A stretch of DNA of 64,000 nucleotides from Cladorhizidae sp. MBARI D1340-BT2 (lineage: Eukaryota > Porifera > Demospongiae > Poecilosclerida > Cladorhizidae): assembly GCA_028752905.1 (NCBI GenBank), contig JAQNBH010000013.1, forward strand, positions 11,088,897 through 11,152,896. The letters are read 5' to 3'. Positions 1-12,344 of the stretch are shown here, in pieces (position 1 is the first letter of the stretch; each line of letters begins with the position of its first letter). Position numbers and translations under genes: made by a program. The notes beneath the pieces are model-generated. The model was not told the origin of the DNA and ran no database searches. It saw only the letters and a program-made list of their open reading frames with translations.

Positions 1-54
1 ATAATGTAGTTTTTAAATTGTTTTTGTGATTGTTCTTACTTTTGTCATTTAGTA

Positions 55-165
55 ATGTTGCTATTATTATTATTATCATCATCATTATTATTATAGTTGT
101 TGTTGTTGATGTTGTTTTATTTTTCTTGTTGATGTTGTTATTAGTAGTAGTAGTAGTAGTAGTAG

Positions 166-222
<57 letters not shown>

Positions 223-285
223 TATTATTATTATTTGTTGTTGATGTTGTTGCTGTGGCTGTTGCTATTGCTGTTGCTGTTGCTA

Positions 286-318
<33 letters not shown>

Positions 319-1345
319 TTGTTGCTGTTGCTGTTGCTATTGCTGTTGCTATTGCGGTTGCTATTGCTGTTGCTATTGCTGTTGCTATTGCTGTTGCTAT
401 TGCTGTTGCTATTGCTGTTGCTATTGCTGTTGCTATTGCTGTTGCTATTGCTGTTGCTATTGCTGTTGCTATTGCTGTTGCTATTGCTGTTGCTATTGCT
501 GTTGCTATTGCTGTTGCTATTGCTGTTGCTATTGCTGTTGCTATTGCTGTTGCTATTGCTGTTGCTATTGCTGTTGCTATTGCTGTTGCTATTGCTGTTG
601 CTATTGCTGTTGCTATTGCTGTTGCTATTGCTGTTGCTATTGCTGTTGCTATTGCTGTTGCTATTGCTGTTGCTATTGCTGTTGCTATTGCTTTTGCTAT
701 TGCTGTTGCTATTGCTGTTGCTATTGCTGTTGCTATTGCTGTTGCTATTGCTGTTGCTATTGCTGTTGCTATTGCTGTTGCTATTGCGGTTGCTATTGCT
801 GTTGCTATTGCTCTTGCTATTGCTGTTGCTATGCTGTTGCTATTGCTGTTGCTATTGCTGTTGCTATTGCTGTTGCTATTGTTACTACTATTGTTACTAG
901 TATTGATACTAATATTGTTACTACTATTGTTACTAGTATTATTACACTATTGTTATTACTATTGTTACTACTATTGTTACTACTATTGTTGCTAGTATTG
1001 TTACTACTATTGTTACTTACTATTGTTACTAGTATTGTTACTAGTATTGTTACTACTATTGTTACTACTATTGTTACTAGTATTGTTACTACTATTGTTA
1101 CTAATATTGTTACTACTATTATTACTACTATTATTACTACTATTATTACTACTATTATTATTATTATTGATTGTTGATCCAGATTGATGTGAATGAAGAA
1201 AGAAAAGGAAGAAAGAAAAGGAAGAAAGAAAAGGAAGAAAGAAAAGGAAGGAAGGAAGAAAAGGAAGAAAGAAAGAAAGAAAAGAAAGAAAGAAAGAAAA
1301 GGAAGAAAGAAAGAAAAGAAAGAGAAGAGGAAATGAAGAGAATCC
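55..1345. repeat. Compound microsatellite/minisatellite, unit A
   Basis: Four tracts follow one another: imperfect TTA/TTG triplets (about 55-245), a 12-bp repeat GCTATTGCTGTT with some 50 copies (about 250-878), a related ACTATTGTT/ACTAGTATTGTT array (about 879-1165), and a purine tract of GAAA/GGAA units (about 1190-1345). Long open frames of Leu or Ala-Val-Ala-Ile in this stretch come from the repeat and have no support as genes. Confidence 0.95.
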
Positions 1346-2686
1346 CTGAGATTTGTTTATCTAGATTGATATGAACGAAGAGGGATCCCTGAGATTTGAT
1401 ATTGTGTTGATCTGAATGAAGAGGAAATGTAGAGGATCATATCTGCTTCAACAGTCAGAAGTTGTCCAGGAGAAGGAAACTAAACATATGTAAAGTTGGA
1501 ATGCCTGGTCATAAATGTTTATATTGTGCCTGTTACAACAATGGCTAATTGGAATGTAAAAATGTTGACAAAACTTTAGATATCTGACGAAGATTGCAGT
1601 TGAGGCATTTGGCACTAGACTAAAATTAAAGAAAGCCCTTGAAGTTGATAGACTATTGGGGCTCATCTTGTTACCAAATACAATTTCACAAAACACTATA
1701 TACCATTATGTCTAAAAAGTACATTGCCTGATGCTCTCTCACATATGAACATAGAGAAAATGGAGAGGAATTTGAGGTATCTTTAAGTATATGGACTTGT
1801 TTTATCCTTAATTAGCTGATCAGGGCCGATTTGATGTGTGATTATGGAGTTTTAGTTATTATTATTGTCTTTCTGACATATTTTTTCTTTTTATGACATC
1901 TCACTCAAATAAATCTTTTCTTTGCAATATAATATAATATACAAACATTGAATAAATAAAAGGTGTAATTTTAATGGCATTTAAGCAATAGTAACTGTTT
2001 CTTAACATTCATATCTAATCAAATATCTTAAAACATAATGGAGTATAATGTTGTGGTCATTTACATCATTTCTTTTAGGTGGTGGAAGTGGTGTCAATTG
2101 AGTTAGAAGTAGAGGTAGTTGCAATAGTGGAAGTGGTTCTTGGAAGTTGCAGAAGCAATGCCAGTGTAGAACTTGAGGCAATGATGAGAGCAATGACAAT
2201 GGCGGTGGTTTATTGGTAGCAGAGATATCAGTTGGTGGTAACAATGAACAATGGTATTTATTTACTATTATAGTGGCCAAGTTGACAACTTTGGCAGTGA
2301 TGGTAATGGTGGCATGATGGCAGGTAAGTCAATTTGTGGTGGCAGTGCTGCCAATTCTCGAAGTAGTGGCAGTGGAGCTAGTGGTGGCAGTTGGGATGGA
2401 GTTTTTTTGCGGTAGTGATAGTAGAGGAGCAGTGAAGCAGTGATGTTAATGTTTGTTGTTATCTTAGAGCAATCTTGAGTGGAATTGCAGCAAGTAGTGG
2501 CGGTAGTGATATATCTATTCTAAGTAGTGGTGGTAATCACAGAGAAACTGTGGCGGCAATGAAGAAGTGGTGGCAAAGAAGCGAGGCTGTGGTGGGATTA
2601 ATGGTTAAGTTGTGCTAGTGGTTGCACAAGTGGCAGTGGAGCAAGTGGCGATATAGGTGGTCCAACTAATGGTTTTTGTTGGCAGT
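1346..2686. other. Non-coding stretch, unit A (also 29387-30738, 56056-57407)
   Basis: No gene could be supported. The first 400 bases contain short open frames on both strands, none with a recognisable domain or splice pattern. From about 2080 the plus strand becomes rich in GGTAGT/GGCAGTGG words, a degenerate G+T-rich repeat that leads into the 125-bp minisatellite. The three units agree closely here. Confidence 0.6.
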
Positions 2687-3062
2687 GATAGAATGAAGCA
2701 GGTGAAATAGTGGTATCAATAGTTGGCAGTAGTGATAGTCGAATTGGTGGCAATGGAGTTAGTCATGGTGGCAGTGGTGGTAGAGGTGTTGGCATTAATA
2801 GTGATGGTGGTGATAGAACAGAAGCAGATGAAATAGTGGTATCAATAGTGGCTGTAGTGCCAGTCAAGCCAGTAGTAGCAATGGATCTAGTCACGGCAGT
2901 CGTGGTAGAGGAATTGGCTTTGATAGTGGTGGCAGTGATAGAACAGAAGCAGGTGAAATATTGGTATCAATATTGGTTGTAGTGACAGTCAAGCCAGTGG
3001 TAGCAATGGAGCTAGTCAAGGCAGTGGTAGAGGAGTTGGCTTTGATAGTGGTGGTAATGATG
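2687..3062. repeat. 125-bp minisatellite, unit A
   Basis: Three units with a 125-bp period. The word GTGATAGAA recurs near 2685, 2810 and 2935, and the adjoining GAAGCAGRTGAAATA block repeats with it. The plus strand reads like Gly/Ser-rich protein, but 125 is not a multiple of three, so the frame changes at each unit; a coding role is unlikely. Confidence 0.85.
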
Positions 3063-4211
3063 GCAGCGAGACAGTGATAGCAGTAAAGTAGTGATGGTGG
3101 GGTAACGATTTTCTTCCAGTGGTTACAGTAGTGATGATAGAAGCAACTTATGGTGGCTGTAGTGTTAGAGGAATTGGTAAAGATGTTAAAGAAGCATTGA
3201 TGGCATAGAAGCAGACTGGAAGTAGTGGTGGAGGTAGCATTAGTGGCAATGGAAGTAGTCATGCAAGTTTCTGATGGCGGTGGAATCAATGGTATCAGGG
3301 AGCAGTTGTGTTATGTTGAGTAATGGTTGTTATGATCATGAGAGGAACATGTAGTGGTAGTGTTGGTTAGAGATATTATAATAAGATTAAATACAAGCTA
3401 ACTGTCGAAATGAATTTATTCCAACTTGATCTCTGTACTGTCTAGTTGTTGGTATGGGTGTTCTGGGTGAGAAGAGGGACATCTCGAGTTGATGGGTATA
3501 TTTTTTCCTCTTCTCTTTTTTTGAAGATGGACTGATTCATTCGGATGATTGGGTTGCATTGGAGGTGTAGATGATGATTGGGATTTCTCATACTAAACAT
3601 GTAAAATTAATATTTGAAATCTTAAATTAAAGAAAACAAGTTTTGTTACATAATATTTGAAAATTCAGATTTAAAATTTGAGAAATATGGCAAGTGGTGG
3701 TTGTTTGAGAAATGTGCATACAATGACAGAGCATTGCTATTCATGTAAACACAAAATGTAATTAAAACATTTCTCTATGGATATTCTATAAGCCTGATTT
3801 CTTATTTTTATACAGACAACTTAATGACTAAGGCAAAACTAGTTTCAATACATAGTAGTCATGCACACAGCCTTTCTACCTAAAGAGGGTATAAAAACTG
3901 ATTGTGGCCAATTAGTGCTTAGTAATGATGGTATTTATATAATACTGTGCTATCTACCATTACAATATCCTTAATAATGAACTTGACTTTTACTCTCTTG
4001 ATGTTTAGAGTAGATGCTCTAGCATCGCTATTAGCATATATTTTGTAGTCGTACCAAGACACGTGCTGAGAAGAGCATAATTAATTTGGGCCAAATTGGT
4101 TGCAGAGTCTAGGAATGTTCCTTGTATGTATGGATAGGTTTACAGTTCTACCCATATATATATTATATATGTGTATATACTCAATGAACTCTCAGTTGAC
4201 ATAATAAGTTT
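3063..4211. other. Non-coding stretch, unit A (also 31115-32262, 57784-58757)
   Basis: The G+T-rich degenerate repeat fades by about 3360. The rest is ordinary AT-rich sequence with no open frame or splice pattern I could defend. It ends with a TATATA-rich tract just outside the inverted-repeat element. Unit C lacks about 175 bases of this stretch. Confidence 0.55.
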
Positions 4212-4246
4212 AAAATCACCCTCTCAATAATCAACTTCAAATTGTA

Positions 4247-4293
4247 TTCACTCGACGTTTCGAATAGTACTCTAGCCTTCATCAGGAATAATG
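4247..4293 (-). ncRNA. Hammerhead-like ribozyme motif, unit A (stem II damaged)
   Basis: Read on the minus strand: stem I strand CATTATTC, the CTGATGA box, one extra A, GGCTAG, a short loop, CTATTC, then GAAA, CGTC and GAGTGA. Stem I can pair (ATTATTC with GAGTGA, using G-U pairs) and ACGT is self-complementary. Relative to units B and C, stem II has a C/U mismatch (GGCTAG with CTATTC), so this copy is probably weaker. Confidence 0.4.
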
Positions 4294-4584
4294 CTCTATG
4301 CCAGTGGCTCCACCACATGCCAGTACACATGCCTAGCACATGCACCAGATGTAAAAAAAAGAATGGGATAAAGAAACTGCTAGGGAAGGCATCGGCCTAG
4401 CATGAAAGTGAAAGCGGTTAAATCGAGACTGTGGAGTGGACTTGCTTTGCTGCTGGGGAGCTACTATAAAGAGGCTGAGCTTGAAGCCAGGATCACCATA
4501 ATTGTATTTTTATTTATCATTATCATATTTATTTTATTATTTATTTATTATCTGTTTATTATTTAAATTTTATTTAGTAGTATA

Positions 4585-4858
<274 letters not shown>

Positions 4859-4953
4859 TTATTTTGTTTTGTTTATTATATTATTTATTTATATATATAT
4901 ATTTTTTTATTTTAAATTTTTATTTTTTTAAATTTATTATGCATTTATTTATT

Positions 4954-5038
4954 ATTTGTTTATTATTTATGTACATTTTTATTTGTTTATTATTTATGTA
5001 CATTTTTATTTGTTTATTATTTATGTACATTTTTATTT
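4954..5038. repeat. 27-bp tandem repeat, three copies, unit A
   Basis: GTACATTTTT recurs at 4971, 4998 and 5025, each preceded by GTTTATTATTTAT. Equivalent arrays lie near 33043-33127 and 59552-59636. Confidence 0.85.
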
Positions 5039-5128
5039 ACATCTGGTGCACATGCTATGCAAATGTACTGGCACATGATGGATAGCTAGCTACCGGTATA
5101 GAGCTGGCTCACGTGAACATTAGCATCT

Positions 5129-5176
5129 CATTATTCCTGATGAAGGCTAGAGAATCCAGTTGAAAAGTCGAGTGAG
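5129..5176 (+). pseudogene. Degenerate hammerhead-like motif, unit A right arm
   Basis: The CTGATGA box (5137-5143) and GAAA (5162-5165) are kept, but stem II is GGCTAG against CCAGTT (one mismatch, two G-U pairs) and the ACGT of stem III has become AAGT. Copies at 33220-33267 (unit B) and 59728-59775 (unit C) match it; the unit C copy also has CTAATGA, a change at an essential core G. Confidence 0.4.
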
Positions 5177-5211
5177 TACAATTTGAAGTTGATTATTGAG
5201 AAGGTAATTTT

Positions 5212-8156
5212 ATCATATATATATGTAGATAAAATGATTAGATTATGTAACACACAGAATACTTATACTCTTTGATGGTCAGCACAAGAATACTTATAAT
5301 GCATCTTTGACCCTAGGCATATTCAAAAGGATATCTGCCAGTCTAAGGCCCACAAGCAACTCTATAGCATAGAGCAATCAATAAATATGCATAGATAGGG
5401 TTTAGCTATAAACAGAAAAGAAATCGCTAGCCAGTGAACAAGATCAATGGCTCTTCTAAGGTTTAGCTACTTACCTTAGCATCGAAATGCTATTTATCAA
5501 TTTTATATCCAGACAGAACAATAATCTCAGAAATAATTCCAATTTTTTCCAGGTAAATATTATCATAGATGACGTAGTACTTATTAGGGTCACACCCATT
5601 CGTTGTTAGAAAAATTTGCATTTAGTATCTGGCTGGTAGTGGTGATTAACCAAGGGAGTGGTGACAAAGTTCTGCTTGTGTCTTCCTCTACCAAGCAGAG
5701 CCACCAAAAAGTTAAAATGATCTAGCTCTAGATAGCTAACTGATCAAACTATTATTATTTCCTAAAAGAAGCCCAGAATTGCTACCTAGCTAGCTCTAAT
5801 AGAATACTAGCTATTAATTTTACTCGAGCTAATATACCTAACTGCTCATGTACGTCCTTCAGCCTATTATAATTATCTATAATTATTGACACATCTCTAT
5901 TCCACATTGTCACATGGTTATGTAGAGTTAATAACAAAGTAATAGAATATATTATGCCTGACCACAAAGGTTCAGCTACAGCATATTACAGAGGACATTC
6001 AACAGTCTAAGCATTTCTACACCACAAAAGCATATTTATAGCCTTTCACTAGGTGGTAAGTTTGCCAAAGAAACAGATTGGCCGTACAGTAACTAGCTAG
6101 GTAGTGACTAACAATGTAAGAGGTTGATGTTACTGCTAGCTTGTCCTAGTATCAATGTGGTAGGTTTTATCATTGAACAGCAAATCTTGGCTGCGCTGGT
6201 ACCAAATATTCGGTAGTAGACAACTTAATGCATATTAGCTCACGCCCATTCTTCTGTCAGCAGAATGCCCAGAAGAGATTGGTATCCAGCACAATCTTCT
6301 CACTTTTTAAAAGAAACAGAGCTATCACAGAAGGTAAGATGATCTATTGTTAGGTAACTAATAGACTATCAACTGCCTGACAGTTCCTTCTAGAAGCTCA
6401 AATTGCGAGATCTAAACTACTTTGTTCTTAATTACAATTATGACCATGAGCTAGGCAGCAAGCTTATATAGAATGCTGGTAGTTAGTTTTATTGTGGCTA
6501 AACTCATTATATCTAAATCGTATCAGATGATAGTTTGTTGAAATAAATTGGTTTATGATAAATTTTATCTTACCTCCAAATGCAGGTGAATATGTTCTGA
6601 ACAAAGAGATTCTGTAAAACCAGTTCTTCAAATGAAAAATTATTGCTGTTAAATTGAAATAACCTGCGCAATCAGGAACAAATCTAGAGGATTGAACTGA
6701 ACTGAAAGTGGGTGTGGCAAGAAGCCAGATAACTGCGACAGGAGGGTAGCTGAAAACTATAATGAGGAGAAGTTGTTTGTTCTTTGGAAGGTCAAAGAAG
6801 CTACACTGCCACTAGGCTACTGATAGACACAATAGCATTGGTTGTCATCCACATTACCATAGAAGTTGTTGTCAGAGTCGTCACTTTGGAGCCTGTCCAA
6901 GCATTCAGGCCAAAAATCATGGTCAGATGGTAACTGCTGCAAGTGATTCTATGCTTATTTTATAGTAAGAATGTATGAAGAAGAGATGCCAGTTTCTTAT
7001 AAAAAGAAGCTACAATGCACGAATACTTTACTGCCAAATAACACAAGGTTAGCGGTCTCACTCGATTGCTGACCACGAAAGAGTTAAGAATAAAAGAGCA
7101 AGCAATGTTCTAAATTTAGTTGTGTAGAGGCAATATAGCTTATTATGTACACATTTAGGCAGATTCCTCTCTTTGTAAGAAAGCAAAGCATTACAGGTGA
7201 GCTGTAGGACTACTCCACATGTAACAGAGCCATGACATATGCAGACATCAGCTGCAGCTACTGGAAATAAAATACCAAACAGTTGGCTAACGATAACTCG
7301 ATCTATTTTTTTCCTGTGTTTATTTATATTTTTTATGGTTAATTTTTAACTTAATTTTATTTATTAACTATTGTTTTATATGCTTATTTGTGGTATACCA
7401 ACCAGTGCAGTAGTCCGTGCTCTTGAAAATTAAAAGGACGTGAAACTCTAGTTGGTTATTGCATCTGTCTGGGCTTCTATTAGAGGTTGCAATTACAATG
7501 GATTGAAACAATTATTATACAAGTTATATCCATCTTTAGGAGGTTGGTATTTCTTGTTCTTGCACTGCATCCTAGCAACAACTATAAGCACTTTTCTCCC
7601 TTTCTTATCAAAAACAAAGTCATGCGAAAGTTGCAATCCAACATAGTTACTATGGGCTCATTACGATTCCCGAGAACCATGGCCAGAATAGGAGTAATTG
7701 AGTTGAGCATATCTGCTGTACACATCTAAAGTCATTTACAGTTTTCTAGGCTCTGTTTTATTACGATTACTATTATCGAGAAATTAGAATATCTGATACA
7801 GTTCATACATCTACTTATACTTTGGAAATGAATTTGACAATTCAAGATGCATTATTGATCAAATCAATGCACCCATGTGCTTCAGTATTTTGGCCATGTA
7901 GCAAAGTAAGAACATCAGTCTTGGTCATCTTCAGATGCCTTGCAACCAAAATATCGGGTTGAATTCAAGTTTGTTAGAAACTTGCTTGTTCAGAACGTTC
8001 ACTACCAATACTTTCCACATTACTACAAACATGATCTGCTTCAAATATTAATCAGACATTGATAGGTACATGAAGGAGTCATCTCTGCCATAAAATATTC
8101 TCTTACACTTGGTCATGTTGTAGTATTTGGACCTAGTCTATGCATGTATTGCTTAC
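5212..8156. other. No confident gene; 3' flank of the Rab-effector gene, unit A (also 33303-36248, 59811-62758)
   Basis: Nothing codes convincingly. Donor-like sites occur on the minus strand (for example GTAAGTAGC at about 5484 and GTAAGATAAA at about 6572), and a 61-residue minus frame ends at 5782, but none links into a recognisable protein. A possible extra exon of the Rab-effector gene (7931-8035, minus, ending in TGA) is open in units A and C but has an internal stop in unit B. AATAAA on the minus strand at 7757-7762 may mark the transcript end. Confidence 0.45.
7757..7762 (-). other. Candidate polyadenylation signal AATAAA, unit A
   Basis: AATAAA on the minus strand about 395 bases downstream of the last confident exon of the Rab-effector gene. 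Also present at 35849-35854 in unit B and in unit C. Confidence 0.35.
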
Positions 8157-11100
8157 CATATCTTCCAAACTGAACCAATGTTTTGTTGGGTCATTGAGGT
8201 CCAGGTCCTTAAGAGAAAGTGTGACCCGTCCTAAAAATCTGTTCTTTCTGAACCGATTCTTGTTCCATACACTCATGTTCAGTGTGCACATTTCCAATTC
8301 AGACACTTCAACCTTATACTAAAAGAAGACAAAATCACTGTTAAAGAATGATGTAAAATCATGCATCCACCATTGTACCTTCATAAGTGCATTGTATTCT
8401 GGGTTCATTGTTTTCATTTTGACGTCATTCTTTTTCTTGCAGTGTCTTCTTTGGTCAAAGACAAGATTAGTCTTGACATAAGGGTTAGCATGACCCCTTT
8501 TATTTATATCTGCAAGATCCTGACATTTACAAACTTGCACCTCCAGTTCACCTTTCCTATAAACAATTCCAAGCATAATAGCTCCTCTGAGGCCAGAAAT
8601 AGGTTTGTTATCCGAGATAGAAACCTTCTCCGTGATATGAAACAGTTCCTGCAGATAGGATTTAGAAATTCATAATCCCATCATCTCTAAGGTACTAAGC
8701 AAAACTCTGCTGGTACCCATCTATTAGGCATGTGCATCTGCATTCACATGCTTACCTTATCCTGTTGAGGTGGAGTGTGCATGGCATTCGCATCCAGTGC
8801 ACTCAGACAATACTCATTTGATTCAGAACTAGTTAGTCTTGGAGTAAGTGTAGGTGGAATGGGAGAACTTGGAGCAGTAGAAGTTGGAGTGGGTGATGGC
8901 CAATGGGAGGAGGAGGAGGGAATAGGCTGAAATGGAACAGTTGGCTTTGAATTTTCCCCAATTTTCTCCTTGTTTGGTATGGATCCTGTTGCAGATGAGC
9001 TGGACACTGTTGTGAGTCCAGCTTCTTGAGACAGTGCCATAAATTCTTCTGCAATATATTATTATACTTCTTAAAACGACACTGGATGGAAAAAACACAA
9101 TAGCACCTACTCACCCATCATGTCTATCAAGAAGCTCATCTTAAAGAAGCCACTGCCTTGTGTCCTCCCTATGTATTTAGTGGTGGTGGTGCTGGTTATA
9201 GTAGCAGCATATGTAGGAGGAATGACAGGAAGGGGAGGGGAGATGAATCCATACGTTTTGGTCCAGCCATCTACAGAACTAGGATGATATTCAATGGAGG
9301 TTAAACTAAATAGAGTCTGGAACATTATCAGCCATTCAAACAGAAACCATTGTTAGTTTCATAGCTTATTTAGTCAGGACAGAGATGAGCTTATTTATTC
9401 TTAATGTTGGTCTTGAAAATTTGGAATGCTTTGTGTGGCTTTTTGGCTAATAAAAGATCATAACATGTGTTGTGAAACTACATTATTTTGACTGCGAAAA
9501 TTATTTGTCAATCAAATGTTTATCACATATTGTTTGCTCATTGAAAATAACTCGTGTGAGCTACTAGTTTAACTATAAGTATGCATAAAGTAGCATCTAC
9601 TCGTTATCTCTTGTTTAATATTAACCAAAAAAATTATATTTCAAAGAATTTTTTAACATATAAATCTGCACAGCATCCACACAATCGGTACTGAGAACTT
9701 GAGGATTTATATTTACATTGTTTACATGCACATTTAGGATGCATCTAATTCAGCTACCACCCTAAACACTGTGCATGTACAAATTGAACTTTTGTAAAAT
9801 TATTAATTGTCAGGGTATTTTAAGGTAAAACCTCAAAACAGAGTTCATACATTAAATATGCATACTGACCTGTAGCACACCTTTTCAACAACAGCATCTT
9901 CTAAACTACAATGCATTTCAATCACTCAAATTTTATCATGACACTTTCTTGTGATAAAAATAGAATCATAAACACTAATCCTTCTAATAATATTTCTATG
10001 CCAGCTTGACCTGTCATTGTAAATAGTACACCTCACAGCAGAAATATACACATTTTTCCAATTATGATTTTAGAATATAAATTTGATAAAAGATTTTAAA
10101 CGAAGGAATTTCAGTCACTACATTTAATTACGTGAAAGTTTATTTTATTATTGTATGAGACTGTAGCAGAGATAGATATGTACTGTGTGATGTCAGGGCT
10201 GGAGGCTGCAATGTCTAAGGCCATTATTATGGTAGCTGTAGCTCTGCTATAATTGACTCAACAGAGGATGGATTTCAACACTCTGAATCCTACAGTAGCT
10301 GTATGTGCACATTTAGGGACTTTCCCATAAAGTTTCTCAGGGGCTGCTCATCACTTGTGTCAAGAGCTGCATGAGTTACTCCAGTGAGATCTTGTGCAGT
10401 GTCCTTGGGGGCTCCACAACTGAACAAGCACACATGCATACTAAAGCAGTTGTTTCAAGACAAAGGTTAACTAAAATTTGACTGTCAGGGAAATCAACAG
10501 GACCATTCCCTGACTTTTCAAACAATAACCCACCATAACCACAGCAACCACAACCCACAGCACCACAACCCCAAGGACACAACAATGGAGACTGTTCTAG
10601 AGCAATCTAGGCATATCAGGCTACTGTTAGAAAATGCCTGGATATTATTATATGTATTGTAAGGCACCAGAGTGACACTCTGGAGTTTTGTCTGATAGTT
10701 GAAGGTGTATGCTTACTTCCCTGACAGGGACAAAGGGATAGAGAGAGTCAACATGAGGGGTGACACCAGAGTAAGGTCCTAAGTATAGAGGACTGAGACT
10801 TGGGTCACGGAGATCAGTGGTCTAGGTAGGGTGATTGGTGGAGTAACCAATCCCTGGAGTACCTAGTATTCACCCAGAGTTAGCTAACCGCTCGGGCTAT
10901 AACAGTACCATTTTTTTTGAGGAAGGAAGGTTTTAGGCGAGGGTGAAATTTCCCCAACAGTCACCCTCACATTATTAGAGGGTTTTGTGGTTGCTTTTGG
11001 TTTTTCAATTAAGTAGATTTGGCTTTAATTAAGATGATCAACCATTAGAATCAATTCCACTTCTATACTTACCACTTCATCTCACAGATGTTGCAGTGGA

Positions 11101-12344
11101 ATTTTCCTTTGCACTCCTTGCACACCAAGTATCGACAAGTACGACAATGACTTCCAGTTTTCCTGAGCCGTCCAAGATGGCATGAACATATGGAACAGAC
11201 ACGCTTTGCTTTTAACTCAAATTGTTTCTCTCTCCTGATTTCATAGAGTAACCTCTCACAGCTGAAAAACATATTAATTAAACACATCACATCTTAATCA
11301 TATATCTTGTGCATTGATCAGTTATTAATAAGTCAAGAGCAACTTCATTCTAATACGAATGCTCTTTAGAACCACTTAATTTTGGATTGCTGATAGGTTA
11401 TAAATGCATGCTATCATATCTTCTTACGAATAGGAATGCCCAATATCACTAGCAACAGTTGTTGACGGAAGGGCAATATTATTGTGAAATTATTTATTGA
11501 CTGAAAATGGTTGTACTGTAAATACACATCTGAGCATAATGTGTACCAACATTCAGCAAACATTCAGCAAACATTCAGCAAACATTGAATCTGGTTAATT
11601 TCACACATAGTAAACATACAGCCTTACTTATTTGAAAATATGATGCCTTCCACAGGATAGCATGCTATGAATCTACCACTATGTTCTGCTTTGATCCATC
11701 TAATCCTCAGCAGCCAAGACTAAAAAAAAGTATTCCACAGATTCAAATCTGGTCCAAATCAGCACTGGACTGTTTGGCTTGGATGACCTTGATGTGGCTG
11801 AAATATAATGGCAGATAGGCTTCTTACTGGAGATAGGCTTGTTTCTAAAGCCAATCGGTCTTCAAGATTGTCAATCACGAGCAAGAATGTTAGACACACT
11901 GAACTTCAGAAGTAATCAACAAACTCTAACTTGAGATAACATAGATAGAAGAACTCACCACAATTTGAAATTTATAGCCTTCATTCCTGATGAATGCTTG
12001 GAACATGGAGGGAGTAAATTTCAAGTTGATTATAGAGAAAACTCCTTGGATTTTGTATTTGTGTTAGTTAATGTTGCTGAGATCATCCCTGTAGCCAAAC
12101 CACTATCACATCCTTAACCTTGTGATTCTATCAACATTAACATGAACTATTGCTAGACACATAATTGTAAGTAACGTAGCTACATGTCCCTAAAGAAAAG
12201 GGGAAAAAACTCGACTCCAGAGTGGGCTCAAAACTTGCCTGCCACATCACCAACTTACTCCAATAATTTCCTTCTCACTTTCTCGAGCAATTCATCATCT
12301 ACCTTGGTATCACCCAGTGGTATCATCTTCTCAAGATTTTCCAT
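8157..12344 (-). CDS. Synaptotagmin-like/rabphilin-type Rab effector, complete copy, unit A
   Basis: Six exons with GT-AG borders and matching phases: 12259-12344, 11073-11261, 9115-9305, 8756-9048, 8379-8648 and 8157-8318, giving 397 codons. Without another exon, reading on through the last donor adds seven codons before TAG. Residues 1-48 form a charged helix. Residues 51-88 carry four CxxC pairs (CSIC, CRTC, CKEC, CNIC) with LGRL after the first, as in the FYVE-like finger of Slp/rabphilin Rab-binding domains. About 92-270 is a Ser/Pro/Thr-rich linker. Residues 274-395 are a C2 domain (NPYVK, KTMNPEYN, FLGRVTLSLKDLDL). Family members bind GTP-Rab and tether secretory vesicles to membrane. 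Aligned to synaptotagmin-1 C2A, the five Ca2+ aspartates are N302, N308, N362, N364 and R370, so calcium binding is unlikely. Most Slps have two C2 domains; only one is seen. The start is the first ATG of the exon that fits the zinc-finger exon in phase. Confidence 0.82.
10170..11072. other. Intron 2 segment private to unit A
   Basis: From 10170 to about 10955 this sequence has no counterpart in the window; from about 10960 (GTCACCCTCACATTATTAG) it matches the flank of the unit B retrotransposon at 49389. No gene was recognised. The 70-codon minus frame near 10376-10585 has no domain I know. Confidence 0.5.
11549..11586. repeat. 11-bp tandem repeat in Rab-effector intron 1, unit A
   Basis: ATTCAGCAAAC repeated three times plus a partial copy. 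It lies inside the segment that unit B has lost. Confidence 0.8.
11985..12045 (+). pseudogene. Hammerhead-like remnant, Rab-effector intron 1, unit A
   Basis: CTGATGA is kept and the conserved downstream words TTTCAAGTTGATTATAGAG follow, but stem II and the GAAAC segment are gone. The same remnant is at about 38607-38668 in unit B. In block 2' (50320-50390) an inverted pair of these motifs lies back to back around CAAAA. Confidence 0.4.

Noticed and set aside
30..995. Long open frames encoding poly-Leu and Ala-Val-Ala-Ile repeats, and similar frames at 28238 and 54873
   Set aside because: Produced by the 12-bp and triplet repeats; open in several frames, varying with repeat number, no start context or splice signals.
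1171..1374. Lys/Glu/Arg-rich frame after the minisatellite
   Set aside because: Purine-rich GAAA/GGAA tract; low-complexity translation without further support.
7931..8035. Seventh exon of the Rab-effector gene
   Set aside because: Open in units A and C but with a weak acceptor, no C2-like sequence, and an internal stop in unit B. Kept only as a remark.
10625..10960. Possible solo LTR in Rab-effector intron 2 (TGTTAGAAAA...CCCCAACA)
   Set aside because: Ends fit TG...CA, but no target duplication was found and the sequence has no second copy in the window.
11069..11290. Cys-rich exon first read as the C-terminal zinc finger of a piggyBac transposase
   Set aside because: The phases join it to an upstream ATG exon and to the C2 exons, and its CxxC...LGRL pattern fits the Slp/rabphilin finger better. 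The piggyBac fragment lies elsewhere.
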